Origin: Planctomycetota bacterium | GTDB taxonomy: Bacteria > Planctomycetota > OFTM77 | Length of the DNA stretch: 64,000 nt | NCBI GenBank assembly: GCA_029260795.1 | Contig: JAJDCO010000015.1 | Location: 1-64,000 of the forward strand | Direction: 5' to 3' | Part shown: piece by piece, positions 17,839 through 29,516 of the stretch | Numbering within the stretch: the stretch's first letter is position 1 | How the letters are laid out: each line of letters starts with the position of its first letter | Translations under genes and position numbers: made by a program | The notes under the pieces: generated by a model | Database searches by the model: none | What the model was told of the DNA's origin: nothing | The model's input: only the letters and a program-made list of their open reading frames with translations

Positions 17839-18317
17839 TGGACCCCCTCGGCCCGGAGAAGCTCGGAGAGATCGAGAACCAGGGCGATGCGAGTGCCGCG
17901 GCTCAAGGGCGTGATGTCACAGCGGGCGACTCCCAGCGCGGTTTGCGCAAGACGCTTCGCCCAGGTGTCCTCCCGGAGTGGCCCGGGTGGCCCGCCCGCG
18001 CTTCGAGCGGAGATCACGATCCAGGCGCGTCTTTCGGAGCTGGTCAGCCCGAGTCGGAGATCGGTCTGGCCACTCGGCCGCCCGTCCCTCCCCAGGAGGC
18101 CTCGCGTCGCCGTCTCGACGAGCTGCTGCACTCGCCCCAGATCCGGGGACTCCGCCGCCAGCGCGTGGCGCTCGCGAAGGGCACTCCGTACCAGATCCCC
18201 CAGCAGGCGGGGACTCTGGGTATCGGCCGGCAAGCGACAGAAGACCAGGTTCTTCTTGGGCAACGTCCTCTCCGAAGCAGCGAGACTCGACAGCATCCCT
18301 CCAAGCTTTCGGATCAC
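17835..18317 (-). CDS. Degenerate RsbW/SpoIIAB-like (HATPase) protein, 160 aa
   Basis: The layout matches the small anti-sigma kinase family. An N-terminal strand reads LPADTQSPRLLGDLVRSALR (about 31-50), a helix follows where the N-box belongs (LGRVQQLVETATRGLLG), then a strand and G1-like position (RRAWIVISARSAGG), and a C-terminal GTRIALVLDLSELL. In RsbW the helix carries E-A-x-T-N and the G1 motif a D-x-G. Here the Asn is replaced and the Asp is missing, so ATP binding is doubtful. The gene overlaps the SpoIIE-type phosphatase gene by four bases, so the product is probably its partner or a kinase-dead scaffold. The assignment is inferred from pattern, not strong identity. Start GTG 18317; ATG 18296 is an alternative. 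Confidence 0.5.
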   Translation of the reverse strand: MIRKLGGMLSSLAASERTLPKKNLVFCRLPADTQSPRLLGDLVRSALRERHALAAESPDLGRVQQLVETATRGLLGRDGRPSGQTDLRLGLTSSERRAWIVISARSAGGPPGPLREDTWAKRLAQTALGVARCDITPLSRGTRIALVLDLSELLRAEGVQ

Positions 18318-18330
18318 CGCAGGATGATTC

Positions 18331-18359
18331 TTGACCCGCTGCCGAGGGCTAGATACAAG
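18331..18359 (+). promoter_or_regulatory. Candidate sigma-70-type promoter for the amidase lipoprotein gene
   Basis: TTGACC (18331-18336) and TACAAG (18354-18359) are separated by exactly 17 bases, upstream of the amidase ATG at 18456. The -35 matches five of six consensus bases and the -10 four of six. It lies in the 138-base gap between divergent genes. Confidence 0.45.
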
Positions 18360-18455
18360 CTTGTGTGGGCGGGGTCCGGGCGGGACCCCTGGCCGATCAA
18401 CATCTTGCGCGAATCACGGGATTGTTTCGCGCTCACGATTCGGGGAGGTGCTCGC

Positions 18456-19685
18456 ATGCAGGCATGGGCCGCGTGGCGTTGGTTCGCCGTCTTTGGATCC
18501 TTGGCCCTGGGCGCATGCGTCTCGGTCGAGGTACCGCCTTCGAACCCTCAAACGCACCTCGAGGTCGCTCGCGACCTCCGTCGTCAAGAAGACGTCCGTG
18601 GTGCTATCGCGCAGTATCGTCTCGCCCTCGGCAGTGGTCTCGTCGGTGAGCGACGAGCACAGATCGAAGGGGAGCTCGCCGATTGCTTTCGAGAGCTCGG
18701 AAACGATTCGGAAGCTCGCGAGCACTACACGCGAGCCCTCCGAAACGCTCGCAGCCCTCAGCGCCGCGCCGAGTACAGCCTCGCCTTGGCGGAGCTTGGC
18801 TTCGCGGAAGGCAATCTCGGAAGCGCCAGCTACTACCTCACGGAAGCCGAGCGCTTGTCTCCGACGGATCCCGGTCTGAGGGACCGTCTTCAGTTTGGTC
18901 TGGCCGCACTCGCCTACGAGAAGCGCGCCTTGAAGACGGCTCGCTCGCATCTCGACCGAGTGCGAGGCCTCGAGGGTTTCCGCACCGCGAGCCTCTCTCG
19001 CTCGCGGGCGTTCCACGACTTCGTCTATCGTTCCGTCGTCGAGTCGACGCCACCTCGCATCGAGAGCCCGACCGCGGCGGTCTCTTGGCTACCTCGTCGA
19101 TCCTGGGGAGCCCGCGCGCTGGGTGCCAATCACGACCGGATGGAGAAGATCTGGCGAATCACCGTCCACCACACGGCCATGCTGACTTGGGAAACGACAC
19201 GCGCCGCCTCGATCGACGCGCTGCAGCGTATTCAGCGCAATCACCAGGTCACGAACGGCTGGGCAGACATCGGCTACCATTTCCTGATCGACCGGGCCGG
19301 TCGCATCTGGGAAGGCCGCCAGCTCAACGTCCAAGGCGCTCACGCGGGCAACTCCGAGGTCAACCGCGGAAACATCGGGATCGCCCTGCTCGGGAACTTC
19401 GATGCGCAGAAACCTTCCACCGAACAGCTCCAATCGCTGCGTGGCTTGCTGGTGCGGTTTTGCGGCGAGTACGGGGTCCCCGCCAACAACATCATCGGAC
19501 ACCAGCGCATCGCGTCGACGGTCGGCAAGACGACCGATTGTCCCGGTGATCAGCTGCGAGTGATTCTGCCCACTCTGATTCGGGATGTGCGGACAGCTCT
19601 CTCGAAGCAGGCGCCATCCACCGCTTCGCCCGTGCAGCTGGCGGGAACCGCCACCAGCCTGGCAGGTCCCGTGGGTCCCCACTAG
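18456..19685 (+). CDS. Lipoprotein N-acetylmuramoyl-L-alanine amidase (Amidase_2/PGRP) with TPR-like region, 409 aa
   Basis: A signal peptide ends in a lipobox, LALGAC, with lipidated C21. Residues 35-180 form helical repeats of TPR type (ALAYEKRALKTARSHLDRVR and similar). The C-terminal half is an Amidase_2/PGRP domain: zinc ligands H238 or H239 in VHHTA, H349 in IIGHQRI and C362 in TDCPGDQ, with Y274 in GYHFLIDRAG. Such enzymes cleave the amide between muramic acid and the stem peptide, in wall turnover or recycling. GGGGAGGTG ends five bases before the ATG. The TPR arm may dock the enzyme to envelope partners. It is convergent with rmd, with a hairpin between the stops. Confidence 0.9.
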   Translation: MQAWAAWRWFAVFGSLALGACVSVEVPPSNPQTHLEVARDLRRQEDVRGAIAQYRLALGSGLVGERRAQIEGELADCFRELGNDSEAREHYTRALRNARSPQRRAEYSLALAELGFAEGNLGSASYYLTEAERLSPTDPGLRDRLQFGLAALAYEKRALKTARSHLDRVRGLEGFRTASLSRSRAFHDFVYRSVVESTPPRIESPTAAVSWLPRRSWGARALGANHDRMEKIWRITVHHTAMLTWETTRAASIDALQRIQRNHQVTNGWADIGYHFLIDRAGRIWEGRQLNVQGAHAGNSEVNRGNIGIALLGNFDAQKPSTEQLQSLRGLLVRFCGEYGVPANNIIGHQRIASTVGKTTDCPGDQLRVILPTLIRDVRTALSKQAPSTASPVQLAGTATSLAGPVGPH

Positions 19686-19694
19686 CGATTGCCG

Positions 19695-19719
19695 CCCGGT
19701 CGGCTCGAGGCCGGCCGGG
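19695..19719. terminator. Hairpin between convergent amidase and rmd genes
   Basis: A 9-base stem (19695-19703 with 19711-19719, one G-T pair) and a seven-base loop lie ten bases after the amidase stop and six before the rmd stop. There is no clear T-run on either strand, so it may be a weak bidirectional terminator. Confidence 0.5.
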
Positions 19720-19725
19720 TGCTCC

Positions 19726-22689
<2,964 letters not shown>

Positions 22690-22738
22690 TCGCCAGAGCT
22701 CGTCGATGTCGCCCTCCTCCGCGCGTCGGCCGGATCGA

Positions 22739-23857
22739 CTAGAGGACCTGCTCGAGCGGCGTGTGCTCCAGCTCGAACGCTTCGGCCACCGCCCGGTAGG
22801 TCACGGCGCCATCGACGATGTTGACGCCCTGCGCCATCCGCTCGTCATCCTGAGCCGCACGTCTCCATCCGAGGTCCGCGATGCGGCGTGCATAGGGCAG
22901 CGTCGCGTTCGTCAATCCAAAGGTCGAGGTGCGGCTGACGGCACCCGGCATGTTGGCGACGCAGTAGTGGATCACGCCGTCGACCTCGTAGGTCGGCGCA
23001 TCATGGGTGGTCGGATGACAGGTCTCGATGCAGCCACCCTGATCGACCGCGACATCGACGATCACACTGCCCGTCTTCATCGATTGCAGATAGCTGCGCG
23101 GGACCAGCACCGGAGCGCGTGCCCCGTGGCGCAACACCGCCCCGACGATCAAGTCGGCATCTCGCACCTCCTGAAGCACCGAGTACGGGCTCGAGTAGAG
23201 GGTGACGACGTTGGCGGGCATGACCTCGCTGAGAAACCGGAGTCGATCCAGGTTGATGTCGAGGATCTTGACCTGCGCGCCCAGTCCGGCCGCCATCAGG
23301 GCGGCATTGCTCCCGACGATCCCACCTCCCAGGATGACGACCTTGGCCGGCTCGACTCCCGGAATGCCACCCAGCAGCACGCCTCGACCTCCGTGCGTGC
23401 GCTCCAGATAGCAGGCGCCGACTTGGATCGACATGCGACCGGCGACCTCGCTCATGGGTGTCAGCAGTGGCAGGGCGCCACTCTTCTCCTCGATCGTCTC
23501 GTAGGCGATGCACGTCGCCCCGGTCTTCAGCATGCCCTCGGTCAGCTCGCGCGACGCCGCGAAGTGGAAGTACGTAAAGACCGTCTGTCCTGGACGGATC
23601 AACGCATACTCGGTCGGCAGCGGCTCCTTGACCTTGATGATCAGGTCCGATTTGCCGTAGACCTCTTCCGCCGTCCCGACAATGGTGCCACCCGCTTCCG
23701 AGAACTCCTCGTCCGTGAGCTCGCTGCCGACGCCGGCGTTTCGCTCCACGAGCACCTGATGCCCGGAGGACACCAATGCGTGCACGCCACCCGGCACCAA
23801 GCCGACGCGGTGCTCGCTGTTCTTGATCTCCCTGGGAACGCCGATGATGATTCCCAC
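22739..23857 (-). CDS. ald: Alanine dehydrogenase, 372 aa
   Basis: NAD-dependent enzyme interconverting L-alanine and pyruvate plus ammonia. The N-terminal domain begins [20 protein letters not shown], the family signature, and contains the catalytic Lys in [12 protein letters not shown] and His in FTYFHFA. The NAD-binding domain has [14 protein letters not shown] at about residues 168-181, and the segment [11 protein letters not shown] is also diagnostic. 372 residues is standard. The start is GTG 23857 with GGAGGC about six bases upstream. The longer frame to 23893 adds residues not seen in the family. It may serve nitrogen assimilation or alanine supply for peptidoglycan. Confidence 0.95.
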   Translation of the reverse strand: MGIIIGVPREIKNSEHRVGLVPGGVHALVSSGHQVLVERNAGVGSELTDEEFSEAGGTIVGTAEEVYGKSDLIIKVKEPLPTEYALIRPGQTVFTYFHFAASRELTEGMLKTGATCIAYETIEEKSGALPLLTPMSEVAGRMSIQVGACYLERTHGGRGVLLGGIPGVEPAKVVILGGGIVGSNAALMAAGLGAQVKILDINLDRLRFLSEVMPANVVTLYSSPYSVLQEVRDADLIVGAVLRHGARAPVLVPRSYLQSMKTGSVIVDVAVDQGGCIETCHPTTHDAPTYEVDGVIHYCVANMPGAVSRTSTFGLTNATLPYARRIADLGWRRAAQDDERMAQGVNIVDGAVTYRAVAEAFELEHTPLEQVL

Positions 23858-23950
23858 GAAACGCCTCCGCAGCCACCGATTCCCCGAGCCCACCTTACTC
23901 GGGCAAAATGCTTAGACAGACTGACTTACGCCCGCCCCGAGCGAGTCACG

Positions 23951-23978
23951 ATTATAGGGAGGACCGACTCGAACACAA
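23951..23978 (-). promoter_or_regulatory. Candidate sigma-70-type promoter for ald
   Basis: On the minus strand TTGTGT (23978-23973) and a perfect TATAAT (23956-23951) are 16 bases apart, about 94 bases before the ald start codon. Confidence 0.5.
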
Positions 23979-24126
23979 CGAAAAAGGAACCACTTCGAAA
24001 CACGCGCCTCCTCGCCGACGAAGCCCCATTGTCAGGCCTTTTCCCCCGCTCACCTCGACCAGCGAACTCCTCTGAGGCATCGTGGTCTCACGTCATTTCC
24101 TCCTTTGTCCCTTCCTCGGAAACACC

Positions 24127-25119
24127 ATGTCGCTCGATTCCCCTCCTCCGCCTCCAGGTGAAGCCGCCCACGAGATTCGAATCGGAATCTCTTCCTGCCT
24201 GTTGGGCGAAGAGGTCCGCTTCGATGGCGGCCACAAGCACGCTCGCTTCCTGACTCAAACGGTGGCCGAGTTCGTCCACTTCGTCCCCGTCTGCCCCGAA
24301 GTGGAGCTCGGCCTCGGGATACCCCGGGAGACGATTCGCCTCGAGCTCGACGAGGGCGGCGACGTCCACCTCCGCGGCACGCGCTCGAAGACGGATCACA
24401 CCGAGGCGATGCGGCGCTACGCCGAAGCACGGGTCGAAGAGATCGAGCGGCTCAGTCTCTGCGGCTACGTCTTGAAGAAGGACTCACCGAGTTGCGGCGC
24501 CTTTCGCGTTCGGCTCTACGACCCGCAAGGCATGCCGAGTCGAGAGGGTCGAGGACTCTTCGCGGAGGTGCTCATGCGGCGTCTGCCGATGTTGCCCGTC
24601 GAGGAAGAAGGTCGCCTCCAAGATCCGAATCTTCGGGAGAACTTCTTCGAGCGGATCTTCGCGTATCGTCGCGTGAAGGATCTGTTCGCGAACCAGCGCT
24701 GGACGGTCGGCGATCTCGTGCGATTCCACACCCACGAGAAGCTCTTTCTGATGTCGCACGACAACGAGATCTACAAGAGCCTCGGCCAGCTCGTCGCAGC
24801 CGCCAAGAAGACACCGCGGGCCGATGTCGAAGCCGAGTATGGGCAGAGCTTCATGAGAGCTCTCGAGGAGAAGGCGACCGTGCGCCGCCACGTCAACGTC
24901 TTGCAGCACATGGCGGGCTACTTCCGAGATGTCGGGACCGACGAGGAGCGCGCCGAGCTGCGCGAGGTGATCAAGGACTACCGTCAACGGCTGGTCCCCC
25001 TGATCGTCCCGATCACTCTCGTTCGGCACTTCGCACGCCGCCATCAGATCGACTACCTGATGGGCCAGACCTACCTCGAGCCCCATCCGCGCGAGCTGAT
25101 GCTGCGGAACCACTGCTGA
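24127..25119 (+). CDS. DUF523-DUF1722 fusion protein, 330 aa
   Basis: Two conserved domains of unknown biochemical function are fused. Residues 18-155 are DUF523, beginning IRIGISSCLLGEEVRFDGGHK and containing a second Cys site in LKKDSPSCGAFRV. From about 180 to the end is DUF1722 (YbgA-like), with NFFERIFAYRRVKDL, LVRFHTHEKLFLMSHDNEIY and a C-terminal QTYLEPHPREL. The paired cysteine sites of DUF523 suggest a metal or thiol chemistry, but no reaction is established. The fusion is common across bacteria, often near photolyase or stress genes; neither is next to it here. I chose ATG 24127 (MSLDSPPP) over an upstream in-frame ATG at 24082. Confidence 0.9.
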   Translation: MSLDSPPPPPGEAAHEIRIGISSCLLGEEVRFDGGHKHARFLTQTVAEFVHFVPVCPEVELGLGIPRETIRLELDEGGDVHLRGTRSKTDHTEAMRRYAEARVEEIERLSLCGYVLKKDSPSCGAFRVRLYDPQGMPSREGRGLFAEVLMRRLPMLPVEEEGRLQDPNLRENFFERIFAYRRVKDLFANQRWTVGDLVRFHTHEKLFLMSHDNEIYKSLGQLVAAAKKTPRADVEAEYGQSFMRALEEKATVRRHVNVLQHMAGYFRDVGTDEERAELREVIKDYRQRLVPLIVPITLVRHFARRHQIDYLMGQTYLEPHPRELMLRNHC

Positions 25120-25134
25120 GGCCCGTCCAACCGA

Positions 25135-27090
25135 TCAGCCGTCGATCGTCGCCGGCACGACCTCGCCCGGCACCGGGCTCCAGGGAACGCTGCCCAAAAC
25201 TCTGCCGCTCCGGTCGTAGAAGATGACCGTCGCCGCCGTGTCGTCCACCGCCAGAGCCCGTGAGCGACCCTCATCCAGCACCTTGCGGCTCGTCGACGAG
25301 CGAGAGCGACGGCGGATGTCGTGAATAATCAGGGTTTCGCCCGCCGCGTCGTGCACTTCAAAGGCGTACGGGATCGGGCCGGTTCCGGGCTCGACCTGCA
25401 CGAAGCAGCGCAGCGAAACGACCACCTCCAGGCCGGCACCGGGAAGCACTTCGGGCACCTCGAACTTCGTGGGCAGAATCGCTTCACCGGCCAGCTCGAG
25501 GAGCAAGTGGCGTCGCGGGACATCCCCGAGCACGAAGCGCCCGCCCTCGTTGGTCACCGTCTCTGAGCCGCTCTCCCAGGTGTGTCCCGTTTCGCTCGCC
25601 ATCGAGATCATGGCGGCCGCTACTGACACGCGAGGCACGGGCACCCCCGTGCGGCTAACGACCCGGCCCTCGAGGCGGTCTCGAACGGCATCGATCGGAA
25701 GCCGCACGATCGCATTCTTCGATCCAGCCTCGATCGGATCACTGTCGTGTCGGATCAAGCGGGTCGGATGCAGAAACCGGAGCTGATACGGACGATCCAG
25801 GAGGCCCTCGATGCGAAAGCGTCCGCCCTCGCCCGTCGTCGCGGGATCGCCGCGATTCCAGCCGGGTGTCTCAACGGTGCGGAACGGGATCGAGAAGTCG
25901 TCGAGAATCGTCGGATCGAGCAACATCACTCGGAAGCCTTCCTGGCCTCGCCCGTCTCCGCTCACGAGCCGACCTTCGATCGCCAAGATCTCACCCAACC
26001 GCAGCTCGACCGGATTCGGCGGGAGATCGGGCCATTGCTCGACATGCTCGCGAAGGCGCTGTCCAAAGCTCTCGAGGACGGCGGGACCGTAGCCCCGCTT
26101 CCAAGCGCAAAGCACCAGATGATCGGGCGCGGTCTCCCCCGCCAGCTCGAAGCGGCCTTGCGGATCGGTGCGGGTCGAGCTCCCGGGCAAGCGAACCTCG
26201 GCATCCGCGACGGGCTGGCCCTCGCCGTCCACCACGCGGCCCGTCACCCGAAGTGGAGTCGGCTCCGAGTCGTCGGCCGCCGAGAGCACGATCTCGACAT
26301 CCGTCGTGTCGACCTGGGGAGCCGTCAGCGAGGCCCGACGACCGTCGTCGGTGAAGGCGCTCAAGCGAGCCGCCGGGGAGACCACGGCGCGAGCGATCCG
26401 GAACCGGCCTTCGGCATCGGTCTCGACTCGCCAGGGCGAATGCGGTGTGAAGGTCTTGTCGAGGGGCACCGTGAGGTGTGTCCAAGCGGCCGGATCGAGG
26501 GCGAATCGAACGGCGGCCTTGGCGACCGGCTGGCGTTCCGAGTCGACGACTTGCCCGGCGAGGGCCAGCGACGGGGCCAGGACCAGAACGTGCTCGAGCT
26601 CGAGGTTGGTGGGACCGAATCGCGTTCCCCGGAGCGCCACCCAACCCTCTTCGACTGCAATGAGCTCCCCTTCGGGGAAGGGGAGCGCCACGGCGAAGCG
26701 GCCGCCTCCATCCGAGCGGCCCAGCGAGCGGACCGGCGCACCACCGACCCGCAGCACGATGTCGACACCGGCCCGAGGCCTCCCTTCGAGATCGAGGACC
26801 ATTCCCCGGAGCTCGGAGGTTGGCACCGACTCGACTCGGTCGGTCTCGACGCGGTCTTCGGCCGCGCTCGGAGGCACCTCCGTCTCGACCGCCTCCTCTC
26901 GATCCTCCGGCAGCGGCTCCATGACGGCCTCGCTGCTCGATTGGCTGCCCGATCCGACGGGCTCGAGAACCTCGGTCGACGACTCACTGAACGGCTTCTC
27001 CGTTCCCGGGACCCAGATCCACACGACAGCGGCCAGAATGAGCACTACGAGCGGCCAAAGGACACTTCGAGCCGAGCCTGTTCCGGTCAT
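25135..27090 (-). CDS. Anchored protein with carboxypeptidase-regulatory-like repeats, 651 aa
   Basis: An N-terminal membrane helix (LWPLVVLILAAVVWIWVP, about residues 11-28) is followed by a Ser/Glu-rich linker to about residue 90 and then five beta-sandwich repeats of the CarboxypepD_reg type. Each opens with a similar strand-turn: LRGMVLDLEGRPRAGV, LAGQVVDSERQPVAKA, VTGRVVDGEGQPVADA, IEGRLVSGDGRGQEGF and LEGRVVSRTGVPVPRV. Several repeats close with a phrase of the form 'T-D-x-x-G-R-F'. These domains act as binding or structural modules on secreted proteins. There is no catalytic domain. Proteins of this build are numerous in some planctomycetes. The gene is convergent with the DUF523 gene. 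Confidence 0.75.
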   Translation of the reverse strand: MTGTGSARSVLWPLVVLILAAVVWIWVPGTEKPFSESSTEVLEPVGSGSQSSSEAVMEPLPEDREEAVETEVPPSAAEDRVETDRVESVPTSELRGMVLDLEGRPRAGVDIVLRVGGAPVRSLGRSDGGGRFAVALPFPEGELIAVEEGWVALRGTRFGPTNLELEHVLVLAPSLALAGQVVDSERQPVAKAAVRFALDPAAWTHLTVPLDKTFTPHSPWRVETDAEGRFRIARAVVSPAARLSAFTDDGRRASLTAPQVDTTDVEIVLSAADDSEPTPLRVTGRVVDGEGQPVADAEVRLPGSSTRTDPQGRFELAGETAPDHLVLCAWKRGYGPAVLESFGQRLREHVEQWPDLPPNPVELRLGEILAIEGRLVSGDGRGQEGFRVMLLDPTILDDFSIPFRTVETPGWNRGDPATTGEGGRFRIEGLLDRPYQLRFLHPTRLIRHDSDPIEAGSKNAIVRLPIDAVRDRLEGRVVSRTGVPVPRVSVAAAMISMASETGHTWESGSETVTNEGGRFVLGDVPRRHLLLELAGEAILPTKFEVPEVLPGAGLEVVVSLRCFVQVEPGTGPIPYAFEVHDAAGETLIIHDIRRRSRSSTSRKVLDEGRSRALAVDDTAATVIFYDRSGRVLGSVPWSPVPGEVVPATIDG

Positions 27091-27304
27091 GCCTTTTCCT
27101 CACCGCTAGAAATGCGTGGCGTACAGCCGCCCCATTGAACACGCCGCTTCGACGGAATCACAGAGACGCGACTTCAAAGCAGCCCACACCTGCTCAAGCT
27201 CAACTCGAGGCGGTGCCGAAGAGAGACTCGCGGGTAACGGCCGTGCCCCTCCCGGGCGTGGCCCCGAGAACCGAGAACCGAAGCGGACTCAGGCCGCGGG
27301 CACC

Positions 27305-27610
27305 ATGCCGACCCAGCTCGACACGATCTTCTCGAACGACACCCTGACGATACAGATCACGGGACCGTTTACATTCGCCGTGCATCACGAGTTCCGGGAT
27401 GCCTATCAGCAGGCCCCCAACGACGTGAGGACGTTCGTCGTCGACTTCGGTGCCACCGAGAATGTGGACAGCTCCGCCCTCGGGATGCTGCTTCAGCTCA
27501 ACGAGCATGCGATCGAGTGCGGCAGCCAGGTCGAGCTGCGCCACCCCAACGAGCGCGTTCGGGGAGCTCTTGCTACGGCCCGCTTCGACAAGCTCTTCAC
27601 GATCCGCTGA
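27305..27610 (+). CDS. STAS-domain protein (anti-sigma factor antagonist type), 101 aa
   Basis: A single STAS domain of normal length. The phosphorylatable region reads DFGATENVDSSALGMLLQL, with the Ser in D-S-S-A-L-G matching the site phosphorylated by RsbW/SpoIIAB kinases in anti-anti-sigma proteins. The C-terminal part (VELRHPNERVRGALATARFD) follows the family. It could be the substrate of the RsbU-type phosphatase at 16267-17838, although it is 9 kb away and has no kinase gene beside it. Start ATG 27305 (MPTQLDTIF) has only a weak ribosome site. Confidence 0.8.
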   Translation: MPTQLDTIFSNDTLTIQITGPFTFAVHHEFRDAYQQAPNDVRTFVVDFGATENVDSSALGMLLQLNEHAIECGSQVELRHPNERVRGALATARFDKLFTIR

Positions 27611-27632
27611 TCGGCGTCGAGTCGGAACGGGG

Positions 27633-28136
27633 TCACCCCCCGAGTCGACGGGAAGATCGGGAGGCCTCCGAGGCTGCGCGGCGGTCGGCTCGATGGTTCG
27701 GATCACGCGCCTCGCACTGCTTCTGAACCAAGCGCAGGTACACGTACGAGATCCAGAGGCTTTGCCCCCGATACCGGCCCGTGGTGGGGACGATCTCGTT
27801 CGTCAAAAGGCCGAGCTCCGGAATCTCGACCTGAGTTCCCGATTCCAATCTCACCCAGGCTCCGCTGGCGAAGAGACGTTCGGTTTCCTTCGGATCTCCA
27901 CCGATGAGGGAGCGATCGGCTTCGAAGGCCCGACAGCTCGTCGCAGCCGGGCAGAGGTCTTCCGCGCCGCCCTGAATCAGGTAGAGCGACGCGCTCCCCG
28001 AGTCCGGACGACACTCTCGCCGGAGGCCGAATCCAAGTCCAAGACTGAGAATCACGAGACAGCCGAGAGCGGCCAGACTCCACGGGGTTCGGATTCGATT
28101 CGGCGGGTGCTCGTCGCACTCTGGGGCAGTCGCCAA
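27633..28136 (-). CDS. Small membrane-anchored hypothetical protein, 167 aa
   Basis: I do not recognise the family. From a TTG start with GAGGAG seven bases upstream, a short polar head is followed by one membrane helix (SLAALGCLVILSLGLGFGL, about residues 19-37). The exported domain of about 110 residues contains four cysteines, several in its N-terminal third (ECRPDSG, EDLCPAATSC), which suggests disulfides. The C-terminal 25 residues are Arg/Ala/Ser-rich. It is convergent with the STAS gene, 22 bases between stops. The call rests on the membrane segment, ribosome site and coding texture. Confidence 0.5.
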   Translation of the reverse strand: MATAPECDEHPPNRIRTPWSLAALGCLVILSLGLGFGLRRECRPDSGSASLYLIQGGAEDLCPAATSCRAFEADRSLIGGDPKETERLFASGAWVRLESGTQVEIPELGLLTNEIVPTTGRYRGQSLWISYVYLRLVQKQCEARDPNHRADRRAASEASRSSRRLGG

Positions 28137-28499
28137 GGAATGGCTCCTCGTCGCGGGTCCGGGATCAGGTCGTGCCCTTCATACGAAGGAGCGCCCGTGG
28201 TGGTCCGTCTCTTTTCCGGTACTTTTCCCGGCGCAAGGTTGCGTGGAGAAAGAGGCTCCGACGAAACGGCCTCGACCGGCGCTCGGGACGGTGGCGGTGT
28301 GGACTCGAGCAGCCCAAGGGCACCGATTCCAGACGTGGCGTCACCGGGTCCAGAGCGGAGCCGGGACGACGTGGCTTGCGCTGGTTGCGGGATCACCGAC
28401 GTCGCCGCTAGGTGTCACGATTCCTCGTTCGGATCACGACACAGGGCGCGCTGGGTGAGCCCAGGTACTTCGCGAAGTCGGAGATGGAGAGAAGGGGAA
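28137..28499. other. Intergenic region downstream of tRNA-Val
   Basis: 363 bases between the hypothetical gene start and the tRNA 3' end. Frames here give Arg/Ser/Gly-rich translations without recognisable features, and I see no clear hairpin or repeat. A promoter for the downstream minus-strand gene should lie near its start but no consensus stands out. Confidence 0.4.
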
Positions 28500-28576
28500 T
28501 GGTGGGCGATACTGGACTCGAACCAGTGACCCCCAGCTTGTCGAGCTGGTGCTCTAGCCAACTGAGCTAATCGCCC
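28500..28576 (-). tRNA. tRNA-Val, anticodon GAC, CCA encoded
   Basis: The minus strand folds into a 77-base cloverleaf. It has a seven-base acceptor stem (GGGCGAT with ATCGCCC), discriminator A and encoded CCA, a D-arm GCTC/GAGC, an anticodon stem CCAGC/GCTGG enclosing the loop TCGACAA, a five-base variable loop GGGTC, and a T-arm ACTGG-TTCGAGT-CCAGT. Anticodon GAC reads valine codons GTC and GTT. The base at position 33 is C rather than the near-universal U. All stems are perfect, so the gene should be functional. Confidence 0.95.
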
Positions 28577-28591
28577 TCGGTGAGGTCGGAA

Positions 28592-28620
28592 AGCTTAGTC
28601 AGAGCGCTTCGGGTTTGCAA
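28592..28620 (-). promoter_or_regulatory. Candidate tRNA-Val promoter
   Basis: On the minus strand TTGCAA (28620-28615) and TAAGCT (28597-28592) are 17 bases apart and end 15 bases before the tRNA 5' end. The -35 is good but the -10 matches only half the consensus. Confidence 0.35.
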
Positions 28621-28710
28621 GTCGGAAAACCGTCCAAGACCCGACTGAAATCGTTCCATCGGATGGCCTTCGGACGGCCGCTTCGAGACGGCTCTCGCGG
28701 TCGTCGCCGG

Positions 28711-29508
28711 TCAGCGGTCCCGGGCGGGCACCGACTTTCGATCGAGGACCTCCCAGCCCTTCGGCCAGGCCCCCGTCAGGCGAGCCGGGACGGCAGCGCC
28801 GGCCGGTAGGCGGAGCAAGGCGACCGCCTGCACGGGGCCGTCGAAAGACGGTGCCGGAACTTCGAAGCGTCCAACCTCATCTCGCGCGAGCGGCGACGCG
28901 TCGATCCTCCAACCATCCCCCACTCGCCAAGCCAGCCGCGCCGTAGCCGGGGCTTTCAACCGCAGGCTTCCGGTCCATCGGTCGGGGCCGAGCATCTCGA
29001 GGCGACCGCCTTCGAGCTCGGGGATGCCTTCCGTTCGACGCACGTCGTCGGGGAGCCGAACGAGCCGTTCCGGATCGAAGGGCTTCGGCAGCACCGTTCG
29101 CGTGCGCTCGTCACCGGCGTAGATCACCGTGAACCGTCGCTCGGATCGCAGGATCTCGGGATCCCAGAACGTGTAGACGATGCAGCTCGTCGACTCGTCA
29201 TTGCACCACTCGTAATGCACGAGAACGTGCTCGTCGAGATGCACCTGGGGATCGAGGGCGCGCACCGGAAAGGTCTCCGCACGGACGGTGAGCTGATATC
29301 CCCAGCTCCGCAACCGGGCGGTGCCGTCCTCCTGCAGCTCTCGGTGCGGCGGATCGAGCAACACCTCACGCAGCTCCCAGCTCGAGATCTTCAAGGGACC
29401 GACCGAGGCGACCTCGGCGGGCGGGATCTCTTGGGCTCCGACGCTGGCACTGAGAAGGAAGCCCAGCGCCACGACGAGTCCGGTCTTCATTGTCTTCTGC
29501 TGAAGCAT
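28711..29508 (-). CDS. Secreted hypothetical protein, 265 aa
   Basis: A signal peptide (LVVALGFLLSASVGAQ, cleavage likely after GAQ or AQE) precedes a beta-rich domain of about 240 residues with no family I recognise. Features include WELREVLLDPPHRELQED near residue 45 and two cysteines in EWCNDESTSCIVYTFWD, which could form a short disulfide loop. It begins eight bases after the large secreted hydrolase gene, so the two are almost certainly cotranscribed and probably work together. Start ATG 29508 has AAGGTAAG upstream. ATG 29490 (MKTGLV) would give a more typical signal peptide. Confidence 0.65.
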   Translation of the reverse strand: MLQQKTMKTGLVVALGFLLSASVGAQEIPPAEVASVGPLKISSWELREVLLDPPHRELQEDGTARLRSWGYQLTVRAETFPVRALDPQVHLDEHVLVHYEWCNDESTSCIVYTFWDPEILRSERRFTVIYAGDERTRTVLPKPFDPERLVRLPDDVRRTEGIPELEGGRLEMLGPDRWTGSLRLKAPATARLAWRVGDGWRIDASPLARDEVGRFEVPAPSFDGPVQAVALLRLPAGAAVPARLTGAWPKGWEVLDRKSVPARDR

Positions 29509-29516
29509 GGGGTCGC

